Origin: Chloroflexota bacterium
GTDB lineage: Bacteria; Chloroflexota; Dormibacteria; CF-121
DNA: 14,958 nucleotides
Assembly (NCBI GenBank): GCA_005882525.1
Contig: VBGO01000079.1
Location: 1 to 14,958, forward strand
Direction of reading: 5' to 3'
Of the stretch, positions 6,585-14,171 are shown in pieces; position 1 is the first letter of the stretch, and every line of letters starts with the position of its first letter. The notes under the pieces were generated by a model. That model worked only from the letters and a program-made list of their open reading frames with translations. It was not told where the DNA came from and searched no databases. The position numbers were made by a program, and so were the translations under genes.

Positions 6585-9500
6585 ATGCGCTGCCCGAACT
6601 GCACCGTCGAGAACCCGGCCGGCTTTCGATTTTGCGGCGGATGCGGGCGGGCGCTGGCAGAAACCTGCCCGGCCTGCGGTGCCGAGGTCATACCGGGCTT
6701 TCGATTCTGCGGGACCTGCGGGCACGAATTAGCCCAGCGAGCTGAGCCCGACAAACCGCCCGTCTCGGCGGCCGCGACCACCGAGCGGCGACGGGTCACG
6801 GTCGTCTTTGCCGATCTCGTCGGATTCTCCACCCTGGCGGAGCACCTCGATCCCGAGAACCTGAACGTGCTCGTTACGGAGACGCTCCGGGAGCTGGCGG
6901 CGGAGGTGGAGCGGCGCGGTGGCACGGTGGAGAACTTCGCCGGAGACTCGTTGGTCGCGATTTTCGGTGCGCCGCAGGCGCACGAGGACGACCCCGAGCG
7001 CGCGGTCGCCAGCGCAGTCGCGATCCGCGATGCGATCGCGCACCGATCTCGATCGACACCCACGGCCTTACAGGTCCGAGTCGGCGTCAATAGCGGGCTG
7101 GTGGTTGCCGGCGCCACGGGCGACGGCCGCCAAACGGGGGTTCTCGGTGACGCCGTTAACATCGCGGCTCGGCTGCAGCAAGCGGCCGGTCCGGGCGAGG
7201 TCCTGGTGGCGGCTTCGGTGTGGCGACGAGTCCGCGAACACTACGAGGCGCAGCACATCGGACTGCTCGAGGTCAAGGGACGAGGGCAACCCGTTGAGGC
7301 CTATCGCATCGAGGGACCGCGAACTGCGGGAGTCCGCCGACAAGCCCCTTTCGTCGGGCGGCAAGAGGAGCTGGCTCTGCTCGACATCCTCTGGTCGAGC
7401 GTCGCGAAGGGCAACACGCACGTCGTCAGCCTTGCCGGGGAGCCCGGGGTCGGCAAGTCGAGGTTGATGGCGCAATTCGCACCGCGCGAGGGGGCGCTCG
7501 ACGTCCGAGTCAGCTGTGACTCGGAGCGCGCCTTTGGCCCCTTCCTGGACCTGGTGAATCGAATCCTCGGGCACCGCCCCGTCGATATGGAGGACTTGAA
7601 GCAGCAGGCCGCGGCGCTCGGTGTCGACACAGAAACAACGCAGCTGATCGGTGCACTCCTCGGCCTGGCCGGCGCCCCGCCGGTGGTACGCATGGCGGAT
7701 GAGCAGCAGAAGCGCCAGGTTTTCGCCGGCATCTGGCAGTTCTTCCTCGCCGCTCCGCAGGGGCAGCCGGCCCTGATCGTGTTCGACGACCTGCACTGGG
7801 CGGACAGGTCATCGATCGAGCTGCTCGGGTTCCTGCTCGAGCGGCTCAACGCCGTGCCGATCATGATCGTGCTGACCATCCGTCCCGGCTTCGAACAGAT
7901 CGAGCGGTTAGCCCTACGCGCCAGCCACACGGCGATTCACCTGGAGCGGATGAGCGCCGAGGAGAGCGTCGCGGTCGCCCGCGGATTCCTTGGCGTGATT
8001 GCCCTACCGGACGATCTCGAACGGATCATTGCGACCCGGGCAGAGGGAAACCCCTTCTTCATCGAGGAGCTCCTCCAGGCGCTTCTCGAACTGGGATCGC
8101 TTGCCATCGTGGACGGGCGAGCGGTGCTGGCGAAGGTCGACGTCGAGATCCCGGATACGGTGCAGGGTACGGTCCTTGCCCGAGTCGACCGCCTGACGCC
8201 GGCCGAGCGAAGCCTGCTGCAGCAGGTCGCGGTGATCGGCCGGCACTTCCCGACCGACCTGGTGCAGGCCGTCACCGGTGACGAGAAGGTCGGCGCCTCC
8301 CTCGATGCGCTGGCCCGGGCTCAGCTCCTGGTCTCGCCGGCGCCCAACCAGTGGTCGTTCAAGCATGCGCTGATTCAGGAGGTAACCTATGAGACGCTCC
8401 TTCTCCGCCAGCGGAAGGACCTGCATGCTCGGGTCGCTGCGGCGCTCGAGGCGCGTGCGGCCGACGATCCGGCCTCGCTCGAAGCGCTGGCCGGACACTA
8501 CGCCCGTGCTGAGGCGAGCGAGAAAGCCCGGAGGTATTCGATGGCGGCGGGCGACCTGGCGGCCGAGCGCATGGGCTTCAACGAGGCGATGGGACGATAC
8601 GAGACCGCGCTCCGGCTCTGGGGGTCGGGAGACGAACCTGGGCGGCTCGCTTTGCTCGAAAAATTGGGCTATGCGTCGCTGATCGGCGGGGATATGGCCC
8701 GATCCCGCAGCGCTCTTATCGAAGCGGAAAGTGGCTGGAGCGGCCTTGGGAACGTGCGGCGCGCAGGCGCTTCCCTGTCGATGCTCGGCCGCGCGTACTG
8801 GGTAACGGGCGAGATGGATCGCGCTGCCGATGTCCTTCAACGGGCGATCGCGCTGCTGGAGCCGGAGGGACCAAGCCTAGAGCTGGCGCGAGCCTACGTG
8901 TGGGCCGCGACACTGCACATGCTCGTGGGCGACGTCCAGGTTGGCGCCGATCTTGCCCGCAAGGGCCTCGAGATTGCCGAGCCTCTTGGGAACGATGGGA
9001 TCCGGGCCAATCTCCTCAACACCCTCGGAGTCTGCGAATCCTCGTCCGGCGATCCGATCGCGCTGAAGCGCCTCGAGGAAGCCCGCGAGCTGGCCGAGCG
9101 ATCCGGCGACCCGGAGGCAATCGGGCGTGCCTACGTGAACCTTCCTGACACCTTGAGCCGGTTCGGCCGGTTCGAGGAGGGGGTGGCGATCGCGCGCCGC
9201 GGCCGAGAGGTCGCGCGAAAGTTAGGCTCACCGACCTTTGAATGGTTCATCGCCGCGAATGAGGCCACCATGCTGATGTACCTGGGTCGCTACGACGAAG
9301 CCGAGCCGCTCCTCCGAGAAGCGCTCGAGTCGTACCGAGCCGAGCTGGGGATCCCCGGACAGGTCAACGCCGGCATGGTCTATGTGGACGTGCTCATGCG
9401 GCAGGGTCGTTATCCGCAAGCCCGGGCCCTCGTCGAAGAGTCGATGCCTCTGGCGCGCCGGATTGGCGGGGCGGAGTTCCTCGCTCCGGCTCTCGTGATC

Positions 9501-9932
9501 GAGGCGAGTCTCGACGAGGCTCAGGGGAGTATTGCCTCGGCACGCCAGACCTTGACCGAGGCCCTGGATATCGTTCTGGCGACGCCATCATTGATCCATC
9601 TGGCGCCGCCACTTGCGCCCGGCGCCCGCCTACTTTTGCGCGACCGCGTCGCGCCGGTTATCGAACGAGCCCGCCCTGCCTCCGGCAACCCGGTGCTGGC
9701 GGCTGCCATTGCGGAAGCAGAAGCGTGGTTGTCACGGACCCCACTCCGATTTGCCGAAGCGGCGAAACGCTACGCCGAGCTGAAAATGCCCTACGAGGAG
9801 GCGCGCTGCCAGCTCGAGGCGGGCGATCTCGGGCGCGCACGCGAGCTCATCACCCGCTTCAGGCTGGAGAAGGGGGCGCTGGGTAAGCGACTCAACGAGC
9901 TCAGCGGCGCCTCGGTCGAAGTCACCCGTTAG
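6585..9932 (+). CDS. Zinc-ribbon / class III nucleotide cyclase / AAA ATPase / TPR signalling protein
   Basis: A 1115-residue multidomain protein, predicted soluble. Residues 3-45 form two zinc ribbons (C3-x2-C6, C17-x2-C20, C28-x2-C31, C42-x2-C45). A class III cyclase domain spans about 69-243, with metal Asps D77 (F-A-D-L-V-G-F-S) and D121 (F-A-G-D-S), and transition-state N192 and R196 in G-D-A-V-N-I-A-A-R-L. An AAA-type ATPase follows from about 255: Walker A G-E-P-G-V-G-K-S at 285-292 and Walker B I-V-F-D-D-L-H-W-A-D at 398-407. Residues from about 640 to the end are TPR-like helical repeats. This architecture is common in actinobacterial and Chloroflexota regulators. Base-selecting positions are unusual (N117 where Lys is usual, G185 where Asp or Thr is usual), so whether it makes cAMP is open. 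The start is well placed, with the ribbon beginning at residue 3. Its last 11 bases overlap the end of the convergent monooxygenase gene. Confidence 0.9.
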   Translation: MRCPNCTVENPAGFRFCGGCGRALAETCPACGAEVIPGFRFCGTCGHELAQRAEPDKPPVSAAATTERRRVTVVFADLVGFSTLAEHLDPENLNVLVTETLRELAAEVERRGGTVENFAGDSLVAIFGAPQAHEDDPERAVASAVAIRDAIAHRSRSTPTALQVRVGVNSGLVVAGATGDGRQTGVLGDAVNIAARLQQAAGPGEVLVAASVWRRVREHYEAQHIGLLEVKGRGQPVEAYRIEGPRTAGVRRQAPFVGRQEELALLDILWSSVAKGNTHVVSLAGEPGVGKSRLMAQFAPREGALDVRVSCDSERAFGPFLDLVNRILGHRPVDMEDLKQQAAALGVDTETTQLIGALLGLAGAPPVVRMADEQQKRQVFAGIWQFFLAAPQGQPALIVFDDLHWADRSSIELLGFLLERLNAVPIMIVLTIRPGFEQIERLALRASHTAIHLERMSAEESVAVARGFLGVIALPDDLERIIATRAEGNPFFIEELLQALLELGSLAIVDGRAVLAKVDVEIPDTVQGTVLARVDRLTPAERSLLQQVAVIGRHFPTDLVQAVTGDEKVGASLDALARAQLLVSPAPNQWSFKHALIQEVTYETLLLRQRKDLHARVAAALEARAADDPASLEALAGHYARAEASEKARRYSMAAGDLAAERMGFNEAMGRYETALRLWGSGDEPGRLALLEKLGYASLIGGDMARSRSALIEAESGWSGLGNVRRAGASLSMLGRAYWVTGEMDRAADVLQRAIALLEPEGPSLELARAYVWAATLHMLVGDVQVGADLARKGLEIAEPLGNDGIRANLLNTLGVCESSSGDPIALKRLEEARELAERSGDPEAIGRAYVNLPDTLSRFGRFEEGVAIARRGREVARKLGSPTFEWFIAANEATMLMYLGRYDEAEPLLREALESYRAELGIPGQVNAGMVYVDVLMRQGRYPQARALVEESMPLARRIGGAEFLAPALVIEASLDEAQGSIASARQTLTEALDIVLATPSLIHLAPPLAPGARLLLRDRVAPVIERARPASGNPVLAAAIAEAEAWLSRTPLRFAEAAKRYAELKMPYEEARCQLEAGDLGRARELITRFRLEKGALGKRLNELSGASVEVTR

Positions 9933-12012
9933 CGGGCAGCTCGAGCACACACAGGTCGGCGCGACCGGCCGCCAGGATGGTGTTGACATCGTCGGCGGTC
10001 CTGACATTTCCGGTTGCGATCGTCGGAATGCCCGCCTCATTGCGGATGCGGTCGCCGGCTGGAACGCCGAACAGGCGGCGGTAGTCGGGACGGCTCTCCC
10101 AGATCGTCTGACCCATCACCACATGGACCAGGTCGCAGCCGTGCGCTTTGAGCAGCGTGGCGATCGCGACAGACTCATCGAGGTCGGTGCCTCCATCGGC
10201 CCAATCGCTGGCAGAGATCCGCACCAGCAACGGTCGCTCCCAGGTCGCCCGCACCGCGTCCAGCACCTCCAACGGAAAGCGCATGCGTTTCTCGAGGGAG
10301 CCACCGTACGCATCGTTCCGGCGATTGGTCAACGGTGAGATGAAACCAGCCAAGAGATAGCCGTGGGCGAAGTTGAGCTCGAGCACGTCGAGCCAGCAGC
10401 CCGCCGCCGCTTGAGCCGCCGAAGCAAAAACCTTGACGGCGTGCGAGATGTCTCGCGGGGTCATCTCTTTTGGAAGCGCCGAGTGCGGCGTGTACGCGAT
10501 TGCTGATGCCGCCATGAGGCGCCAGCCGCCCCGTCTGAGCGGCCGGTCGATCCCCTGCGAATGCGGCCGCATCGACCCCCGGCGGCCGGCATGACCGAGC
10601 TGCAGGGCCACGCGGCTGCCCGCCTGGTGCAGGCGCTCCACCGTCGACCGTAGTTGGTCCTGCCCTGCGCGGTCTATCACCGGCGTCTCGGGCGTGATGC
10701 GTCCGTCGTCGGTCACGCTGAAAAACTCGGTGATCACCAGGCCGGCTCCCGTACGGGCGGCCGCCGAGAGTTCATGCCGGGCTCCCACGGCGACCCGGTT
10801 CGGAATCGTCAGGTCGCCGAGTCGAAGCGGCGCGAACATCGGCGGGGGGCTGAGGCGCACCGCCCCGTCTGCCGACCCGGTCGCATCGGCGGCGAACCAC
10901 GAGTCCACGGTCCGCACCAGCTCCGGATCGCGCTGGGTGAGGTTTACGTACGTGATCCGGCGGCTGCGGGTCAGCAGGTTGAAGGCGAACTGCCGGGGGT
11001 CGAAAGCCGCGTAACGGGAGACATGCTCGAAGTAGCCGGCACTCTCCAGCGCCGCCTCCTGGAAGCGCTCGACCACGGGCTGGCGCTCCAGCTCGTAGTC
11101 ATTGAGGGCGGCGCCGAGATCGCGATGCCGGCGCAAGGCATCGACCAGCGCAATGCTGTCCTCCATCGCCAGCTTGGTCCCTGAGCCGATCGAGAAGTGC
11201 GCGGTGTGCGCGGCGTCGCCCAGCAGCACGACATTCTGGTGGTGCCAGCTTTCCTGGCGCAGGGTCAGGAAGTTGACCCAGAGCGAGCGGTTCGATAGCA
11301 ACCGGTGCCCCTGCAGCTCCGGCTGAAAGAGAGCCTCGCAGTAGGCGATGCTCTCCGCCTCGCTCGCCGATTCCAGACCAGCCCGGCGCCAGGCGTCCTC
11401 CGGGCACTCCACGATGAAGGTGCAGGTGCGGGCATCAAAGGGATAGGCGTGGACCTGGAAGAGCCCATGCGCATTGCGCCGGAAAATGAACGTGAAGGCG
11501 TCCAGCGGCAGATCGCTCCCAAACCACACGTACTTCGTCGGATGGACGACCAGCTGCGGCTTGAAGAACTCACCGTACGTCCGTCGGACCAGGCCGTTGA
11601 TCCCATCGGCGCCGATGATCAGGTCGGCGCCCTCGAGCTCCTCGACCTCGCGCACCTCGCGTTCGAATTCGATCCGGACCCCAAGGGCCTGACAGCGCCG
11701 CTGCAGGATGTTGAGCAGGATCTTTCGGGAGATTCCCGTGAAAACATGCCCACGCGAGCGGATGGTGGCGTCCCGGTAGTGGATGTCGATCGCGTTCCAG
11801 CGGGCGAAGCTCTCACCGATCTCGGTGTAGGTTTCGTAATCGGCGTCGCGCAGGGCGCCGAGGGTCTCCTCCGAGAAGACCACGCCCCAACCGAAGGTGG
11901 CATAAGGGGGATTGCGTTCGACCACCCGCACCTCGTCCTGGGGATTCGCCTTCTTGGCCAGCAGGGCGAAGTACAGTCCGGCCGGGCCGCCGCCGATGAC
12001 GGCGTAGTGCAC
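9922..12012 (-). CDS. Fused FAD monooxygenase / old-yellow-enzyme protein (2-aminobenzoyl-CoA or salicylyl-CoA hydroxylase type)
   Basis: 696 residues from GTG 12012. Residues 1-370 are a p-hydroxybenzoate-hydroxylase-like FAD monooxygenase: G-G-G-P-A-G at 7-12, G-A-D-G at 134-137, G-D-A-A-H-T at 265-270 and G-S-G-T-K-L-A-M-E-D at 276-285. Residues about 390-696 are an old-yellow-enzyme-like barrel: F-A-P-L-R-L-G-D-L-T-I-P-N-R-V, Q-L-G-H-A-G-R-R-G-S at 471-480 and H-G-Y-L-L-A-G-F-I-S-P-L-T-N-R-R. This fusion is known from 2-aminobenzoyl-CoA monooxygenase/reductase and salicylyl-CoA 5-hydroxylase (usually 760-790 residues), which dearomatise an aromatic CoA thioester. Three flaws are seen in the reductase half: about 14 residues missing after V-A-V-G (410), N547 where these enzymes have His, and a stop just after A-G-R-A-D-L-C-V-L. 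It lies 4 bases downstream of the F420-type gene, so the two are co-transcribed. The exact substrate cannot be told from sequence. Confidence 0.85.
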   Translation of the reverse strand: MHYAVIGGGPAGLYFALLAKKANPQDEVRVVERNPPYATFGWGVVFSEETLGALRDADYETYTEIGESFARWNAIDIHYRDATIRSRGHVFTGISRKILLNILQRRCQALGVRIEFEREVREVEELEGADLIIGADGINGLVRRTYGEFFKPQLVVHPTKYVWFGSDLPLDAFTFIFRRNAHGLFQVHAYPFDARTCTFIVECPEDAWRRAGLESASEAESIAYCEALFQPELQGHRLLSNRSLWVNFLTLRQESWHHQNVVLLGDAAHTAHFSIGSGTKLAMEDSIALVDALRRHRDLGAALNDYELERQPVVERFQEAALESAGYFEHVSRYAAFDPRQFAFNLLTRSRRITYVNLTQRDPELVRTVDSWFAADATGSADGAVRLSPPPMFAPLRLGDLTIPNRVAVGARHELSAAARTGAGLVITEFFSVTDDGRITPETPVIDRAGQDQLRSTVERLHQAGSRVALQLGHAGRRGSMRPHSQGIDRPLRRGGWRLMAASAIAYTPHSALPKEMTPRDISHAVKVFASAAQAAAGCWLDVLELNFAHGYLLAGFISPLTNRRNDAYGGSLEKRMRFPLEVLDAVRATWERPLLVRISASDWADGGTDLDESVAIATLLKAHGCDLVHVVMGQTIWESRPDYRRLFGVPAGDRIRNEAGIPTIATGNVRTADDVNTILAAGRADLCVLELPANG

Positions 12013-12016
12013 GCCC

Positions 12017-12856
12017 TTAGTGGATCACCTCGGCAAGGCGATCGATCTGACCGATGTCCGAGACCGTCGGAAACAGCACCAGCTGATCACATCCCGCATC
12101 CTCGTAAGCGCGGACGAAGTCGGCGATCGCCCCAGGCGATGTCAGGTTGCCGGCGGCGATCTTCTCGGCGAAAGAACCGGTGAACGCGTAGTAATGGCGC
12201 AGGTAGGCGGCGCCGGGATCGGCGGTGCCATCGCCCAGCGCGAAGTAGCCCATGCCCCAGATCAGCGGCCGGCCAGGGCGGCCAAGGTCCGACCATGCCG
12301 CGAGCGCTTTTACTGCAGCCCCGGAGAAGGCGCGGGGCGGGCCGCCACCGTGCATGTAGCCATCGGCGTAGCGCGCCATGCGAGCCAGCGCCTCGCCGCT
12401 CGACCCACCGACCAGGAGTTGAGGCCCGGGCGCGTTTGGCGTCGGGCCGATCTTTCCCTCCTGCCAGATGTCGCGGATGGCCTCCAATTGCTCGCCGAAG
12501 CGCCGGCCGCGGCCTCGGCTCTGCACCTGGGCAACCTCATAGTCCTCGCCCCGAGCGCCTACCGCCAGACCGAGGGTCAGCCGTCCCCCCGAGAGCGCGT
12601 CGAGCGACGCCGCCTGCTTGGCGAGGAGCACGGTATTGCGCAGCGGAGCGATCACGACCATGGTTGCGCGGCGTACCCGTTGGGTCACGGCGGCCGCCGC
12701 CGCCAGGGCGGTGAAAGGCTCGTAATTCTGATACGCGACGCGGTCGACCACCGCCAGGCTGTCGAACGGGCCGTTGTCGGCGCGCCGCGCCCAGTCGAGG
12801 AGAAGGTCGGCGCTCATGCCGGCCGTCGATGTCGGAAGACCGACCCCAATCTTCAT
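12017..12856 (-). CDS. LLM-class (luciferase-like) F420-type oxidoreductase
   Basis: 279 residues from ATG 12856, starting M-K-I-G-V-G-L-P, the usual beginning of bacterial-luciferase-like TIM barrels. Other family marks are K-Q-A-A-S-L-D-A-L-S-G-G-R-L-T-L-G with a following V-G-A-R-x-x-D-Y, and P-Q-L-L-V-G-G-S-S. Members use coenzyme F420 or FMN; this subfamily is generally annotated as F420-dependent, but the cofactor is not proven here. An upstream in-frame ATG at 12922 would add 22 poorly conserved residues overlapping the divergent gene. ATG 12856 is preferred because G-A-A-G-G-A-G (bases 12873-12867, minus strand) lies 10 bases in front of it. The monooxygenase fusion begins only 4 bases after its stop, implying a shared mRNA and possibly a shared pathway, in which it could supply reducing equivalents. 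Confidence 0.82.
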   Translation of the reverse strand: MKIGVGLPTSTAGMSADLLLDWARRADNGPFDSLAVVDRVAYQNYEPFTALAAAAAVTQRVRRATMVVIAPLRNTVLLAKQAASLDALSGGRLTLGLAVGARGEDYEVAQVQSRGRGRRFGEQLEAIRDIWQEGKIGPTPNAPGPQLLVGGSSGEALARMARYADGYMHGGGPPRAFSGAAVKALAAWSDLGRPGRPLIWGMGYFALGDGTADPGAAYLRHYYAFTGSFAEKIAAGNLTSPGAIADFVRAYEDAGCDQLVLFPTVSDIGQIDRLAEVIH

Positions 12857-12866
12857 CTGCCCGTCA

Positions 12867-12880
12867 CTCCTTCGGAGGAG
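12867..12880. promoter_or_regulatory. Palindromic ribosome-binding site shared by two divergent genes
   Basis: CTCCTTCGGAGGAG holds a short inverted repeat (CTCC/GGAG, loop TTC). Read on the minus strand it gives GAAGGAG, 10 bases before the oxidoreductase ATG at 12856. Read on the plus strand it gives GGAGGAG, 17 bases before the crotonase ATG at 12898 and 11 before an in-frame TTG at 12892. The intergenic gap is only 41 bases. On the minus strand TATCAT (12886-12881) could serve as a -10 element for the oxidoreductase gene, without a clear -35. Confidence 0.45.
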
Positions 12881-12897
12881 ATGATAAGTTCTTGCCG

Positions 12898-13725
12898 ATG
12901 AACGCGTTCCGCGGCTCGGCATCGCTGACGCAATCGTGGAACCACTTCCATTTTGGGGTCGCGGAGGGCGTCGCGACCGTTACCTTCGACCGCCCGCAGA
13001 AGCTGAATGCGCTGACCTTCCAGGTGTATGCGGATCTTCGCGATCTGCTGACCGAACTTCCGCAGCGTGACGACGTCCGGGTGCTGGTGATCACCGGCAC
13101 GGGCCGCGGTTTCAGCTCGGGTGGCGACGTCACCGAGATCATCGGCGAGTTGCAGAAGATGGACCCGAAGGACCTGCTGGCGTTCACGCGCATGACGGGG
13201 ACCGTTACCCAGCGGATGCGCGAGTGCCCATTACCGATCATCGCCTCCGTCAATGGTGTTGCGGCCGGGGCTGGGGCGGTCATCGCCCTCGCTGCCGACC
13301 TTCGCATCCTGGCACGGTCGGCAACATTCTCGTTTCTCTTCACGAAGGTCGGGCTCTCCGGTGGTGACATGGGCGCCGCTTACCTGCTGCCCCGGTTGAT
13401 CGGCCTGGGCCGAGCCAGCGAGCTGCTCTTACTGGGCGAGCCCGTCACCTCCGACCGGGCGCTGGCGATCGGGCTGGCCAATGCCGCGGTCGAGGATAAG
13501 GAGCTGGGTGCGGCAACGAACGAGGTGGCCGGCCGGCTGGCGCGGGGCCCGGCGCTCGCCTACGCCGCCACCAAGATGCTGATCTCGAAACAGCTGGACA
13601 TGAACCTCGGCGCCGCGCTCGAGCTCGACGCGACGACGCAGGCCCTGCTGATGAAGAGCGCCGACCATGCGGAGTTTTACGCGGCGTTCCGCGAAGGGCG
13701 GGAAGCGAAATGGAGCGGCCGGTAA
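12898..13725 (+). CDS. Crotonase-family protein (enoyl-CoA hydratase/isomerase-like)
   Basis: 275 residues acting on a CoA thioester in the cytosol. The crotonase fold is clear: V-A-T-V-T-F-D-R-P-Q-K-L-N-A-L-T near the start, an oxyanion-hole segment G-R-G-F-S-S-G-G-D (69-77), and A-S-V-N-G-V-A-A-G-A-G-A (116-127). By eye alignment with rat enoyl-CoA hydratase, both catalytic Glu positions are replaced (by about V128 and F148). Asp 158 in L-S-G-G-D-M-G sits where dienoyl-CoA isomerase and 4-chlorobenzoyl-CoA dehalogenase have their catalytic Asp. Isomerisation or another crotonase reaction is therefore at least as likely as hydration. ATG 12898 is chosen; ATG 12829 overlaps the divergent gene and TTG 12892 is possible. 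Its last 16 bases overlap the Rid-family gene, so the two are coupled. It is probably a ring-processing enzyme downstream of the monooxygenase. Confidence 0.87.
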   Translation: MNAFRGSASLTQSWNHFHFGVAEGVATVTFDRPQKLNALTFQVYADLRDLLTELPQRDDVRVLVITGTGRGFSSGGDVTEIIGELQKMDPKDLLAFTRMTGTVTQRMRECPLPIIASVNGVAAGAGAVIALAADLRILARSATFSFLFTKVGLSGGDMGAAYLLPRLIGLGRASELLLLGEPVTSDRALAIGLANAAVEDKELGAATNEVAGRLARGPALAYAATKMLISKQLDMNLGAALELDATTQALLMKSADHAEFYAAFREGREAKWSGR

Positions 13726-14126
13726 CCAGCCCACACGAGCTTCGCAATCCGGAAACCCTGGCGCGTCCTTCCGGTTTCTCTCACGTCGTGATGGCACAGG
13801 CCGGGCGAACCGTCTACCTGGCGGGGCAGACGGCACAGCGGCCCGATGGGAGCATCGTCGCCGGCACTATCGCCGAGCAATTCGACGCTGCCGCCGGCAA
13901 CGTGGTGCTGGCCCTAGAGGCGGCCGGCGCCCACCCCCAGGACCTGGTCAGCATTCAGATCTTCGTGACCGACATCGCCGAATATCAGCGTTTGTCGAAG
14001 CAAATCGGCGACGCCTACCGGCGCCATTTCGGTCGTCACTACCCCGCGATGGCGCTGCTCGAGGTCAGCCGGCTCTTCGATCCCCAGGCAAAGGTTGAGT
14101 TGATGGCGATCGCCGTCACCGCCTGA
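13710..14126 (+). CDS. Rid family (YjgF/YER057c/UK114) protein lacking the catalytic Arg
   Basis: 138 residues with the chorismate-mutase-like Rid fold: T-V-Y-L-A-G-Q-T-A (35-42 region), E-Q-F-D-A-A-A-G-N-V (56-65), D-L-V-S-I-Q-I-F-V-T-D (78-88) and a C-terminal V-E-L-M-A-I-A-V. In archetypal RidA an Arg in P-A-R-x-x-x-x-V binds the imine carboxylate. Here the segment is Y-P-A-M-A-L-L-E-V, with Met 114 in place of that Arg, so this is one of the non-RidA subgroups. Rid proteins are often encoded beside CoA-dependent aminobenzoate-type genes, where they may help hydrolyse an imine or enamine made during dearomatisation (inference). It starts within the crotonase gene (16-base overlap) with a GGGAAG-like Shine-Dalgarno just upstream. 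Confidence 0.87.
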   Translation: MERPVTSPHELRNPETLARPSGFSHVVMAQAGRTVYLAGQTAQRPDGSIVAGTIAEQFDAAAGNVVLALEAAGAHPQDLVSIQIFVTDIAEYQRLSKQIGDAYRRHFGRHYPAMALLEVSRLFDPQAKVELMAIAVTA

Positions 14127-14171
14127 CGGTCAGGCGACGCTGGACGAAACGGTTTCCTTCGTTGCATTTGC

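Noticed and set aside
6068..7162. 364-codon minus-strand frame covering the adenine deaminase start and the cyclase N-terminus
   Set aside because: It is out of frame with the adenine deaminase, which has all its catalytic motifs in the other frame; the rest is antisense to the cyclase. Low-complexity Arg/Ser/Pro-rich translation.
9990..10100. Continuation of the old-yellow-enzyme C-terminus in another frame
   Set aside because: I checked the other minus-strand frames near 9700-9990 for the expected R-P-x-L and D-P-Y type ending. Only antisense of the cyclase is there, so a simple frameshift does not explain the short end.
12829..12897. ATG 12829 as the crotonase start
   Set aside because: It extends into the divergent oxidoreductase gene and adds residues unlike the family; ATG 12898 has a Shine-Dalgarno upstream, though at long spacing.
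14144..14163. Imperfect inverted repeat (GAAAC/GTTTC and ACGAA/TTCGT) between the Rid and membrane-protein genes as a terminator
   Set aside because: Stems are only 5 bases, not GC-rich, and no T run follows.
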